Assembly (NCBI RefSeq): GCF_004138285.1
Contig: NZ_SCFN01000022.1
Span: 1-58,008, forward strand
Direction: 5' to 3'
Length of the DNA stretch: 58,008 nucleotides
Source of the DNA: Gottfriedia acidiceleris
GTDB lineage: Bacteria; Bacillota; Bacilli; Bacillales; Bacillaceae_G
The translations under genes were made by a program, and so were the position numbers. This document shows, piece after piece, positions 44,179 through 52,660 of this stretch; position 1 is the first letter of the stretch, and each line of letters begins with the position of its first letter. The notes beneath the pieces are model-generated. The model saw only the letters and a program-made list of their open reading frames with translations. It did no database searches and was not told the origin of the DNA.

Positions 44179-44280
44179 TTACTTTTGTGCTTTTTTTGAT
44201 TCAGATAAATTTGATTTATCTTCGTAGTTTGGTTGTTTTTGACTTGCGTTATTTTTTCTTCCACCATTTCCACGTCCCAT
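44179..44280 (-). CDS. 33-aa basic, Gly/Asn/Lys-rich small protein
   Basis: MGRGNGGRKNNASQKQPNYE then DKSNLSESKKAQK. It is below most gene-calling limits, but AAGGAGG stands 8 bases before the ATG and a hairpin terminator follows the stop, so it is very likely expressed. It is basic, hydrophilic and without cysteine, much like small spore or stress proteins of Bacillus. I cannot assign a named family. Confidence 0.65.
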   Translation of the reverse strand: MGRGNGGRKNNASQKQPNYEDKSNLSESKKAQK

Positions 44281-44346
44281 TTCTTTCGCCTCCTTAAATT
44301 GTCATAAAAATATTTTATACAATTAAGGTAAGACTATCCCACTAAA

Positions 44347-44607
44347 TTACAGGAAGAAAAAATAGATAACAAATTGGATAAATAGGATGATCCAATAACC
44401 AAAAACAAATTTTGGATGCTTTGTTTTATGTTTAAAATAATACATTCCTAAAATAGAACCGATCGAACCTCCGATAATTGCAAATAAAAATAATATGCGT
44501 TCAGGAATTCTCCATGCTTTTCTTTTTGCCCGAGACTTATCAATTCCCATAATTGCGAATGAAACAATGTTTACGATTACTAAATAAAACATAAAATACC
44601 CTACCAT
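44347..44607 (-). CDS. DUF1294 family small membrane protein
   Basis: An 86-aa membrane protein. DUF1294 features are VNIVSFAIMGIDKSRAKRKA, WRIPERILFLFAIIGGSIGS and MYYFKHKTKHPKF, with three membrane segments. B. subtilis YsdA is a likely relative. Function unknown. Two starts are possible: ATG at 44607 (GAGGG 6 bases upstream, used here) and ATG at 44592 (AGGG 6 bases upstream), the latter closer to relatives. It follows ybaK by a short gap. Confidence 0.85.
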   Translation of the reverse strand: MVGYFMFYLVIVNIVSFAIMGIDKSRAKRKAWRIPERILFLFAIIGGSIGSILGMYYFKHKTKHPKFVFGYWIILFIQFVIYFFFL

Positions 44608-44629
44608 TTGGATCCCTCATAACACTCGT

Positions 44630-45106
44630 TTATTTTGAAATTTTTGCTATTTTGCTACGAGTTGTTTGTATTAAATCTTTTGCATTCAATTGAAGTTGTA
44701 TACCTATTTTTCCACCGCTAACAATAATCTCTTCTATATTATTAACAGATTCTTCAATAAAAGTAGGGTATTGCTTTTTCATTCCAATTGGTGAACAACC
44801 ACCTCGAACATATCCTGTACTTGCTAAAAGGTCTTTCACTGGTAATAATTCTACTTTCTTTTCTCCAGCAGCTTTTGCTGCTAATTTTAAATCTAATTCT
44901 TTTTCGACTGGTATGACAAATACATAAATCGCCTTTGATTGACTGATTGATACAAGGGTTTTATATACTAATTCAGGATCTTTATTTATTTTATTTGCTA
45001 CAGAAACCCCATCAATCTTTCCATCATTCGAATCATAATTTAAGGTTGTATAGCTAACTTTTTTTGAATCTAACATTCTCATTGCATTCGTTTTACTTAC
45101 AGCCAT
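44630..45106 (-). CDS. ybaK: Cys-tRNA(Pro)/Cys-tRNA(Cys) deacylase
   Basis: A 158-aa YbaK/EbsC-type editing domain that hydrolyses mischarged tRNA. The catalytic Lys region is in VYKTLVSISQSKAIYVFVIP, and YVRGGCSPIGMKKQYP is the substrate-pocket motif. I chose ATG at 45106 with AAAGGAG 5 bases upstream, in place of a start five codons earlier. It lies between rarD and the DUF1294 gene on the same strand, likely one transcript. Confidence 0.9.
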   Translation of the reverse strand: MAVSKTNAMRMLDSKKVSYTTLNYDSNDGKIDGVSVANKINKDPELVYKTLVSISQSKAIYVFVIPVEKELDLKLAAKAAGEKKVELLPVKDLLASTGYVRGGCSPIGMKKQYPTFIEESVNNIEEIIVSGGKIGIQLQLNAKDLIQTTRSKIAKISK

Positions 45107-45142
45107 TTTTACTCCTTTCAATGCTACAGAAATAATATATTT

Positions 45143-46078
45143 TTAGGCAGATATTGATTGCTTCTTATTTCGATTTTTAAGTTTTTGTTCAATGGATTTC
45201 ATAAACGGTGTAGTTGAGACCGCAAATACGACACAAGCTAACCAAATAAATGAAAATGAGATAAAGTCTTTCTTTGAGAAACTTTCATCGTATAATAAAA
45301 TCCCAATTAATAAACTAATTGTTGGTGATATAAATTGCAAAAATCCAACATAAGTATACGGAATTAATTGTGCTGCTTTCCCGAAAAATAATAAAGGAAT
45401 GATTGTTACTAAACCAGCACCTACTATTAATAATTGCTCAATTGGTGCACTTTGTACAAGTCCTGCTTGGCCTTTATAAGCTAGGAAACCAAAGTATAGT
45501 AAGGCTACTGGAAAAATTAATAATGTTTCTATTGTAAGGCTTAAAAAAGAATCGATATTTAAAATCTTTTTCAATAATCCATAAAAGGCAAATGTTAAAG
45601 ATAATAGTATTGCTACGATTGGTAATGTACCTGACATAATTGTTAAATATCCAACACCTATTGTTGCTAAACAAACTGAAACGATTTGCCAAATTGACAG
45701 TGACTCTTTCAATACGATTACACCAAGTATAATACTAACTAAAGGATTAATATAATAGCCTAAACTTGCATCAAGTATATGATTTGAATTGACCGCCCAA
45801 ATATATATTAACCAATTGGTACTAATTAATAGTGAAACAGCAATCATAGAAACTAATACTTTTTTATTACTTACAACTTGCTTCCAAGTAATTTTAAATT
45901 GCTTTAATTTTTTTGTAAGAAGTATGAAAAGTATTAACGTAACAAAAGACCATATAATACGATGTGTTAATATTTCAAAAGGAGAAATATCTTGAATTAG
46001 TTTCCAATAAATTGGTAAAACACCCCATACCACATATGCAAGAACACCGTACAAAATCCCTTTAAGTCTGTTGTTCAT
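45143..46078 (-). CDS. rarD: RarD-type EamA-family permease
   Basis: A 311-aa membrane protein with about ten segments and two EamA repeats. RarD signatures include YGVLAYVVWGVLPIYWKLIQ near the start, then WLIYIWAVNSNHILDASLGY and YINPL, and PLLFFGKAAQLIPYTYVGFL with QFISPT in the second half. The substrate is not established. I chose ATG at 46078 with GGGAGA 2-7 bases upstream; the open frame extends 45 codons further but that stretch is not membrane-permease-like and overlaps the MFS gene's 3' end. Confidence 0.87.
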   Translation of the reverse strand: MNNRLKGILYGVLAYVVWGVLPIYWKLIQDISPFEILTHRIIWSFVTLILFILLTKKLKQFKITWKQVVSNKKVLVSMIAVSLLISTNWLIYIWAVNSNHILDASLGYYINPLVSIILGVIVLKESLSIWQIVSVCLATIGVGYLTIMSGTLPIVAILLSLTFAFYGLLKKILNIDSFLSLTIETLLIFPVALLYFGFLAYKGQAGLVQSAPIEQLLIVGAGLVTIIPLLFFGKAAQLIPYTYVGFLQFISPTISLLIGILLYDESFSKKDFISFSFIWLACVVFAVSTTPFMKSIEQKLKNRNKKQSISA

Positions 46079-46103
46079 TCTCTCCCAGCTTTCTTTTTCT
46101 ATA

Positions 46104-47543
46104 TTAGTGTGCAATTTCAACCTTTTTTTCTTCAGTTTGTTCAGACGGTAAAAATAAGACGAAAATAAATGTAATAATGCTAAATACCGCCATAAATAAA
46201 GTGATGATTTCAAAACCAGCAGTTACAGCTTTTACTGTTGATAAATGATTGATTTGATTATGAGCATTTAGAACTAATTTTTGACCATTTAATACTTTGG
46301 ATGCCTTAATCGTAAAAATGGTTCCTAAAACAGCAACCGTAATTGTTTGCGAAAAAGTATTTAAAAAGGAATTCGCAGCAATTGCAATACCTCGTTGGTT
46401 CATTCCTACAGCAGATGAAATTAGGATCATATAAATTGGAAAAGATAATCCAAAGCCAAGACCTAAAAATGCATTAAATGGATAAATTAATATTTTCGAA
46501 TCATGGAAAAAGTTCATCCCTAAAGCACCGATAATACATAAGAGAGCCCCTAATAGGATAATATTTTTTGCTTTCATTTTCTTAATGAAACGACCAGATA
46601 AAAAAGAACCTAATGTCCAAGCGAATGAAAGAGGAATTAACATTAATCCTGACTGTGTCGCACTTAATCCAAATACACTTTGATTATAAACAGGTAAATA
46701 TACCTCGATCGAGATTAGAAGAGCATGTGCAATAAACATTGCTGCATATGTTACTACTAAATGACGGATTTTGAATAAAGAAAGTGGTAATAATGGTTCC
46801 TTTGCTCTTGTTTCAATAAAAAGAAATAACCCAAATAAAATGATTGCAAATGCAAAAAGGAATAATAAATTTGGAGAAGTCCAGTTATGTTGCTCTCCTC
46901 CTACAACTAAAGCATATAAAGCAGATAAAGTACTTAAGATAAAAAGAATGGACCCTAAATAATCAATTGAAATTGTATTTTTACGGTCAATTTTTTGATG
47001 ATAATATTTCCAAAATAGAATAATAGAAATGATTCCGAATGGAAAATTAATAAAAAAGATATAACGCCAAGAAATGAAGTCTACAAAAAAGCCTCCAACT
47101 AACGGACCAATTACACTTGAAACTGCCCATACTGCACTAATATACCCTTGCACTTTTGCCCTTTCTTGGTATGGATACAGATCACTTATTACCGTCATCG
47201 TTAAGGGTAATGCAGCTCCAGCACCTAGCCCTTGAATTGTACGAAATAATATTAATTGAGCCATATTTTGTGAAAAACCACATAAAACTGAACCTAAAAT
47301 AAACAAAATGATGCCAAACATTAATAAGTTTTTACGACCATATAAATCGGATAGCTTCCCATAAATCGGTGTCGTTACCGTCATTGCCAACATATAAGCT
47401 GCAAAAATCCAACTCATCAACCTAACACCAGATAATTCTGTAGTGATGGTAGGCGTGGCAGTTGTAATGATTGTTCCTTCAATAGCAGACAATGTAACAG
47501 CTACCAACAACCCAATCGTCACTAACCTCCGATTTGTTTCCAT
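46104..47543 (-). CDS. MFS multidrug efflux transporter (DHA2 / EmrB-QacA type)
   Basis: A 479-aa proton-coupled exporter with about 14 membrane segments. Motif A PIYGKLSDLYGRKNLLMFGI (near 58-77), motif C-like IGPLVGGFFVDFISWRYIFF, and the N-terminal LSAIEGTIITTATPTI are typical of the 14-TMS DHA2 group. Substrate unknown. ATG with GGAGG 7 bases upstream. It is upstream of rarD, 25 bases away, probably in one transcript. Confidence 0.9.
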   Translation of the reverse strand: METNRRLVTIGLLVAVTLSAIEGTIITTATPTITTELSGVRLMSWIFAAYMLAMTVTTPIYGKLSDLYGRKNLLMFGIILFILGSVLCGFSQNMAQLILFRTIQGLGAGAALPLTMTVISDLYPYQERAKVQGYISAVWAVSSVIGPLVGGFFVDFISWRYIFFINFPFGIISIILFWKYYHQKIDRKNTISIDYLGSILFILSTLSALYALVVGGEQHNWTSPNLLFLFAFAIILFGLFLFIETRAKEPLLPLSLFKIRHLVVTYAAMFIAHALLISIEVYLPVYNQSVFGLSATQSGLMLIPLSFAWTLGSFLSGRFIKKMKAKNIILLGALLCIIGALGMNFFHDSKILIYPFNAFLGLGFGLSFPIYMILISSAVGMNQRGIAIAANSFLNTFSQTITVAVLGTIFTIKASKVLNGQKLVLNAHNQINHLSTVKAVTAGFEIITLFMAVFSIITFIFVLFLPSEQTEEKKVEIAH

Positions 47544-47619
47544 ATTATACCTCCATTCGAGAGTAGTTATAAGGATTGAAATTTTTTAGAATAGATAAAT
47601 ATTCCTATGCTTCCTTAAA

Positions 47620-47652
47620 AATAATAGAAGCTCTAATGGAGCTTCTATTATT
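47620..47652 (-). terminator. terminator after msrA
   Basis: AATAATAGAAGCTC and GAGCTTCTATTATT are exact complements with a 5-base loop, 7 bases past the msrA stop. Confidence 0.8.
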
Positions 47653-47659
47653 TCCCTGC

Positions 47660-48181
47660 CTACTTTTTCCAATTTGATTCAATAAATTCGTCTCTACCAG
47701 ACATCGCTCTGTCTTCTTTATAGTGTTTTGGATTTTTTTTATGATAGTCTTGGTGATATTCTTCAGCCTCATAAAAAGTAGTTGCTTGTAATATTTCCGT
47801 TACAATCGGTTTCTTAAAAATATTACTTTCAATTAATTGTTCTTTTGATTCCATTGCTTCCTTAAGCTGTGAATCATTATGAACAAAGATTGCAGCTCGG
47901 TACTGTGAACCTCTATCTTGGAATTGACCGTCCGGATCTGTTGGATCAATTTGCGGCCAAAATAATTCTAATAGTTTTTTGTATGAAAATAATTCATCAT
48001 CAAACGTAATTTGAACTACTTCATAATGACCAGTAGTCCCCTTTTTAACTTCTTCATAAGTAGGGTTTTCTAATTCTCCACCCATATAACCTGAAACAAT
48101 ACCATGTATACCAGGTAAATCCTCAAACGGTGTTACCATACACCAAAAACAACCACCTGCAAATGTAGCTTTTTGAATCAT
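47660..48181 (-). CDS. msrA: peptide-methionine (S)-S-oxide reductase
   Basis: A 173-aa MsrA that repairs methionine-S-sulfoxide. The active-site Cys11 is in FAGGCFWCM (7-15), and the substrate region VSGYMGGELENPTYEEV, then GHYEVVQITFDDE, DPTDPDGQFQDRGSQYR follow. MsrB is not fused or adjacent. ATG with AAGGAGG 7 bases upstream. It is a monocistronic unit with its own terminator. Confidence 0.95.
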   Translation of the reverse strand: MIQKATFAGGCFWCMVTPFEDLPGIHGIVSGYMGGELENPTYEEVKKGTTGHYEVVQITFDDELFSYKKLLELFWPQIDPTDPDGQFQDRGSQYRAAIFVHNDSQLKEAMESKEQLIESNIFKKPIVTEILQATTFYEAEEYHQDYHKKNPKHYKEDRAMSGRDEFIESNWKK

Positions 48182-48363
48182 TTTAAATCCTCCTTACATT
48201 ACCTAGTTTACATAATATTATTATGTAAAACCCTTGTATTTCTTTAATCTTATCTTATCTCTTTTAAAAGAATTTTTAAATATTTTAGCTCATAATTTTC
48301 CAATTTTTTATAAAATGAATTCCGTCAATCTGATTGAACTATTATTAAGCTGAAACGACGATA

Positions 48364-48411
48364 AAAAACAGACATAAATTGTCTATTTGAAAGACAATTA
48401 TGTCTGTTTTC
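48364..48411 (-). terminator. terminator of the efe operon
   Basis: AAAACAGACATAAATTGTCT and AGACAATTATGTCTGTTTTC pair over about 19 bases; it lies 10 bases past the efeU stop. Confidence 0.85.
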
Positions 48412-48421
48412 TTATACTGCT

Positions 48422-50134
48422 TTAAGCAGCAATTGATTTATTATTGTTTTTGATTTTTGTTCCAACGAACAACCAAATGACAAATAGTAATAAAATTAGT
48501 TGTGGAATGATACTTTCTAGGGAAGGATAGATCCCTAATTTAGGTATTGTTGGAAAAATAGTACTCATATGGTCAGGCAAATAGCCAATTCCTTGTAATG
48601 CATGAATACTTTGACCAATGAATTTAAACGTCAAGTAATAAATACATAAACTTGCGATTGTAAAAAACGGCTTTAACGGAATAAATTTACTTCCTTTTAA
48701 GATGAAGATTCCAATTAAAACAAGTATGATGATTCCACCTGCAAAACCAGTAATCAATTCTTTCGTTGTAATTGAGGAACTCATACCGATATAAAATACG
48801 ACCGTTTCGGCACCTTCTCTAAATACTGCAAAAAATGAAAGTAAGCTTAATGAAAGTATACCACCACCTGCAATAGCTGCTTTTGCCTTTGCTTTCATCT
48901 TACTACCATATTCTTGTTGACGAGATTGTTTATGCAACCATAACCCAACTGTTAACATGAAAACAACAGCAATAAGACCAGAGATTCCTTCAATTAATTG
49001 ATTACTAATTCCAGCTGAGATTCTTGATAATAAGAACTGGAATAATAAACCGGCTACTAAACTAGCTAGAATACCAAAAGCACCACCAACAAAGATCCAC
49101 TTACGTGCCGATTCTTGTTTACCCTTTGACACTAAGGCTAGTAAAGCAGAAATAATAATTAAAGCTTCTAAACCTTCACGAAATACAATTGTCCCTGCAT
49201 CAAACATAGTATAAGATGTTTTCTTCGTAGCCAAGTTTAAATTGTTTTGAATTTCTTTTAATGTTTTCATAGTTGTAGCAGATTTAGGCTTTTCAGTTAA
49301 CTGAGTTAATGCAATGGATGTATCATTTTCAATCTTCTTATATAATTCCATTGAATTTGATTGAACCATTACTTCAACATAAGGCCAATCTTGTATAAAT
49401 TCATTAAATGTAGTTTGTGCTTTCTCTGTATCATTTGATTCTACATAATTGATTGTTTGATTTAGTAATTTAATTGCTTTCTCAATACTTACTTCTTTTG
49501 TTGAGTCACTACTTGGATTATTCAATACATCAATTAACTTAGTAAAAGAATCATTTACTTTAGTAATTGAAGGATTTTCAGTAAACAAAGTTGACCTTGA
49601 AGTAATCATATTTGCTTCGATTGAACCATAAAAACCACTGTTTGCTTTTCTTATATCATTTTCTACTTTAGACCATTCAATTTCAAAAAGCTTATACTCT
49701 GATTGTGCTTTTGCCCAATTCGATTCATTTGATAAAGTTTTAACATTATTTAAATGAGATACTAGTTTAGTAAGATTAATTTGAGAAAGATCTTTTTTAT
49801 CATTCGTATTTTCTATCCACTTTTCAGTTTCAAAAGCTACCCCGCGAATATCATCTTTAATTGTTGCAAGTTCATTTTGATCAATATCTTTAATCGCTTG
49901 GTCAACAAGTTTATTTAATTTTGAAGTTTTTTTCTCATTTTTAATTAAATCTTTAATCGCTAATAAATCTGTTTTTACTTTATCTTTTTCACCATTTTTA
50001 ACTTCTGTTAATGAGTTACCAATATGTGAAAGTACTTGTTCTTGAATATCAGTTTCAGCAAATGTTTTATGAAATGGACTAAATATTAAACTAAAAAATA
50101 GTAAACTAGCTATTAAGAGTATATTTTTTTTCAT
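48422..50134 (-). CDS. efeU: EfeU/FTR1-family iron permease with long N-terminal extracytoplasmic part
   Basis: A 570-aa iron permease. A signal peptide (MKKNILLIASLLFFSLIFSP) leads into about 280 residues of extracytoplasmic, helical domain. The seven-helix FTR1 domain follows, with both REXXE iron motifs: VFREGLEALIIIS and VFREGAETVVFY. Many relatives have this two-part form. I chose ATG at 50134 with AGGTGA 5 bases upstream; an in-frame GTG overlaps the site. It is the last gene of efeM-efeB-efeU, 9 bases after efeB. Confidence 0.92.
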   Translation of the reverse strand: MKKNILLIASLLFFSLIFSPFHKTFAETDIQEQVLSHIGNSLTEVKNGEKDKVKTDLLAIKDLIKNEKKTSKLNKLVDQAIKDIDQNELATIKDDIRGVAFETEKWIENTNDKKDLSQINLTKLVSHLNNVKTLSNESNWAKAQSEYKLFEIEWSKVENDIRKANSGFYGSIEANMITSRSTLFTENPSITKVNDSFTKLIDVLNNPSSDSTKEVSIEKAIKLLNQTINYVESNDTEKAQTTFNEFIQDWPYVEVMVQSNSMELYKKIENDTSIALTQLTEKPKSATTMKTLKEIQNNLNLATKKTSYTMFDAGTIVFREGLEALIIISALLALVSKGKQESARKWIFVGGAFGILASLVAGLLFQFLLSRISAGISNQLIEGISGLIAVVFMLTVGLWLHKQSRQQEYGSKMKAKAKAAIAGGGILSLSLLSFFAVFREGAETVVFYIGMSSSITTKELITGFAGGIIILVLIGIFILKGSKFIPLKPFFTIASLCIYYLTFKFIGQSIHALQGIGYLPDHMSTIFPTIPKLGIYPSLESIIPQLILLLFVIWLFVGTKIKNNNKSIAA

Positions 50135-50143
50135 GCAATTCAC

Positions 50144-51394
50144 CTAGAGTAATCCTTCACCAATATAGCTTCCATTCTTAACCCCTGGGAAGCATGCAAA
50201 GACTGCACTACCATTATGCTCAATGTATTCGTTCAATAAATCCATTTTAGCTAATCTATCTTGTAAAGGAATAAATTGTTTTTCTAAGTCTCTTTGGAAA
50301 CTAACAAATAGTAAGCCTGCATCTAATTTTCCCGTTTGAATATCAAGTCCGTCAGTATATGAATAAGATCTTCTTAAAATTTTAATTTTTCCTTTTCCTT
50401 TTGCTAAGGCAACATGTGAATCTGCGGGAATCAATAATTTCCCATTATCATCTGTTTTCTTTAAATCTATTTTTGCAAATTCATTTTTTTCACCAATCGG
50501 TGCACCAGTTGCTCTGTGACGTCCAAATGTTTGTTCTTGATCTTGTAATGAACTACGATCCCATTCCTCAACACGGATACGAATACGTCTTGCAACTAGA
50601 TATGAACCACCTGTTAGCCAAGCTGGACCATCGCCGTTTTGTACCCAAATATGTGTATTCATTTCTTTTTCATCTTTTGTATCTGGATTTCCAGTACCGT
50701 CTTTAAAACCCATTAGATTCCTAGGTGTACTTCCGGATGGATCTGCTCCAGATGAACGTTGGAAGCCGTGCTGCATCCATTTTAAAGTAACAGTTCCACG
50801 CCCAATTCGAATCAAGTTTCTTACGCCATGAAAAGCAACTTGTTGATCGTTTGCACAAACTTGAACAACGATGTCTCCACCGTTCCATTCCTCTCTTAAA
50901 TCATCACCAGGGAAATGAGGTAAATCTTTTAATTGAGATGGTTTACTTGATTGAATTGATAATCGGTCAAAAAATGAAGGGCCAACTCCAAATGTAAACG
51001 TAAGCTTCATTGGTTGTAAACCTGTTGCTTCACCTGTATCAATTGGTGGAGATGAAGGAAATTCAGAATCACCTAGTTCCTTACCTTCACTCATTAAAGC
51101 CGCTGCTTCCGTCCATTTTTTAAACATTGTTTTGACATCTGCTTTTGAAGTAGTTTCTAGTTTAAATGACGCCAAATACATAAAATCTTGAGCAGGAGTT
51201 GTAATACCTTGCTGCTTTTTACCATAAAACGGAAGAATCTCTTTTGCATCCGCTTTAGCTGGTGAAAAGAAATTAGTTACCTTTTCAGAAGCTGCTTCAA
51301 TTCCAGTTGCACCAATAAGTATACCAGCTCCACCAACTCCTATAAGTTTTAATGCATCTCTTCTAGAAACTTTATTTGTTTCTAATTTTTTCAT
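50144..51394 (-). CDS. efeB: Dyp-type haem peroxidase, Tat-exported (EfeB)
   Basis: A 416-aa DyP peroxidase. The Tat signal SRRDALKLIGVGGAGILIG has Arg11-Arg12. The DyP signature GFKDGTGNP, the arginine-rich GSYLVARRIRIRVEEWDRSS and the haem-ligand region EYIEHNGSAVFACFPG follow. EfeB oxidises ferrous to ferric iron, or frees iron from haem, for the EfeUOB system. It starts one base after the efeM stop with GGGG upstream and is followed by efeU, so the three are co-transcribed. Confidence 0.93.
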   Translation of the reverse strand: MKKLETNKVSRRDALKLIGVGGAGILIGATGIEAASEKVTNFFSPAKADAKEILPFYGKKQQGITTPAQDFMYLASFKLETTSKADVKTMFKKWTEAAALMSEGKELGDSEFPSSPPIDTGEATGLQPMKLTFTFGVGPSFFDRLSIQSSKPSQLKDLPHFPGDDLREEWNGGDIVVQVCANDQQVAFHGVRNLIRIGRGTVTLKWMQHGFQRSSGADPSGSTPRNLMGFKDGTGNPDTKDEKEMNTHIWVQNGDGPAWLTGGSYLVARRIRIRVEEWDRSSLQDQEQTFGRHRATGAPIGEKNEFAKIDLKKTDDNGKLLIPADSHVALAKGKGKIKILRRSYSYTDGLDIQTGKLDAGLLFVSFQRDLEKQFIPLQDRLAKMDLLNEYIEHNGSAVFACFPGVKNGSYIGEGLL

Positions 51395-51395
51395 A

Positions 51396-52244
51396 TTATT
51401 TAACCCCTAATGTTGACCCAACTTGAGAAATCGGTTCTGCTAATGCATCTACTTGTTGAGCTAATTTTTTCACTTCATCTTCTTTTAACTGTTTGTAATC
51501 AACGTATTGATCACCTTTTTTATAAGTATTTAAAGTTGTCATTAATTCATTAAATCTAGTTTCAATTGTTGAAGCTAAATCAGCATCTTTAGCTTTTAAT
51601 TTATCTGATAATAATTGAACGATTTTATCTGAACCTTCCACGTTAGCTGCAAAATCAGCTAAATCAGTATGAGAATATCGTTCTTCTTCACCTGTAACCT
51701 TTGAAGATGAAACTTCATTTAATAATTCCACAGGACCTGTTACAAATAATACTGGATCAATTTCAGCTGTTTCTACTTTTGCTCTTAAGTAGTTTGCATC
51801 CTTCATAAGTTGATCTGTATATTTTTCAAGACCTTTTGTTGTATTTTGAACCCAAAGAACTTGCTCAATTTTATGGAAACCAGTCCATTCATTAGCAGGT
51901 ACATCACCTTCACGTGCATCAATTTTTGGATCTAAATCACCGAATGATTCTGCTACTGGTTCAATTCTTTCGTAATATGAACGACTAATTGGATATAAAC
52001 GTTTTGCTTCTGCCATGTTTCCAGCATTAATTGCATCAACGAACTTCTGTGTATTTGCTACGAACTCTTCCGTTTGAGATACAACGAAATCTCTATAATT
52101 ATTAATCTCTGAATCTAAATTTATTTTTGCTTCTACTTTTGATTCTTTTTTTACGTTACTAGCTTCTTCACTTTTTTGTGCACAACCTGCCATCATTAAA
52201 CTTGTAGCAAGAGAAATTGCGATCATTGTAGTTTGCTTTTTCAT
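51396..52244 (-). CDS. efeM: EfeM/EfeO-family lipoprotein (imelysin-like, no cupredoxin domain)
   Basis: A 282-aa lipoprotein: signal peptide with lipobox MAGC (Cys21), then an imelysin/peptidase M75-like domain with the metal motif GFHKIEQVLW near residue 113. The N-terminal cupredoxin domain of full-length EfeO is absent, which makes it the EfeM type. It would bring iron to EfeU at the membrane surface. ATG with GGGGG upstream. It is the first gene of the operon; two Fur-like boxes precede it. Confidence 0.9.
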   Translation of the reverse strand: MKKQTTMIAISLATSLMMAGCAQKSEEASNVKKESKVEAKINLDSEINNYRDFVVSQTEEFVANTQKFVDAINAGNMAEAKRLYPISRSYYERIEPVAESFGDLDPKIDAREGDVPANEWTGFHKIEQVLWVQNTTKGLEKYTDQLMKDANYLRAKVETAEIDPVLFVTGPVELLNEVSSSKVTGEEERYSHTDLADFAANVEGSDKIVQLLSDKLKAKDADLASTIETRFNELMTTLNTYKKGDQYVDYKQLKEDEVKKLAQQVDALAEPISQVGSTLGVK

Positions 52245-52289
52245 GAAAATACCCCCGAAAAATCTAATTTAAATATATGTAAGTGATAT

Positions 52290-52304
52290 TGATAACTATT
52301 TTCA
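52290..52304. promoter_or_regulatory. Fur-like box 1 of the efe operon
   Basis: TGATAACTATTTTCA; on the minus strand TGAAAATAGTTATCA, which differs from the 7-1-7 core TGATAATNATTATCA at two positions. It is 46 bases upstream of efeM. Confidence 0.65.
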
Positions 52305-52323
52305 GTACTAATCATAATACAAT

Positions 52324-52338
52324 TGATAAATATTTTCA
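52324..52338. promoter_or_regulatory. Fur-like box 2 of the efe operon
   Basis: TGATAAATATTTTCA, two mismatches to the same core. The two boxes lie 34 bases apart, on the same face of the helix. Confidence 0.6.
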
Positions 52339-52356
52339 ATTAGAATTTCAAAAAAA

Positions 52357-52384
52357 AAATGACTGAAGCTTGTTCAGTCATTTT
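52357..52384 (-). terminator. terminator hairpin, AATGACTGAA stem
   Basis: AAATGACTGAA and TTCAGTCATTT pair around GCTTG; nine or more Ts follow on the minus strand. It probably ends the FAD-oxidase operon. Confidence 0.75.
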
Positions 52385-52396
52385 CATGTTGTTGAA

Positions 52397-52459
52397 AAGG
52401 AGGGGGCTCAGGCTTCCCGCATTTCCCATAGGAGTCGATCCCCTTTCGTTCCAATCAAC
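52397..52459 (-). repeat. G+C-richer intergenic repeat remnant
   Basis: Minus strand: GATTGGAACGAAAGGGGATC, then GACTCCTATGGGAAATGCGG and GAAGCCTGAGCCCCCTCC. It resembles, from general knowledge, a degenerate short form of an intergenic sequence common in Bacillaceae (CGACTCCTGCGGGA.. type). Its base composition stands out from the AT-rich surroundings. The rest of the gap 52460-52660 shows nothing that I can name. Confidence 0.45.
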
Positions 52460-52660
52460 TTATTCAAATTTTAAAAATAATCTTTAACACATCGAGCCAT
52501 TAACTCTATAAAAAACATAAGAACTCCTGCTACTTTTTCAACGAAGAAGTAATTTTCCAATTACCTTCACTTAATGTTCGTACTTTTTAATATTACCTCT
52601 TATATAATTAAGATATAAATAACTAAAACCTTATAAAGCAAGACTTAAACCAATATTCAA

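Noticed and set aside
45143-46213. Longer RarD start 45 codons upstream
   Set aside because: The extra N-terminus is unlike RarD, overlaps the MFS gene's 3' end and has no ribosome binding site; ATG at 46078 has GGGAGA.
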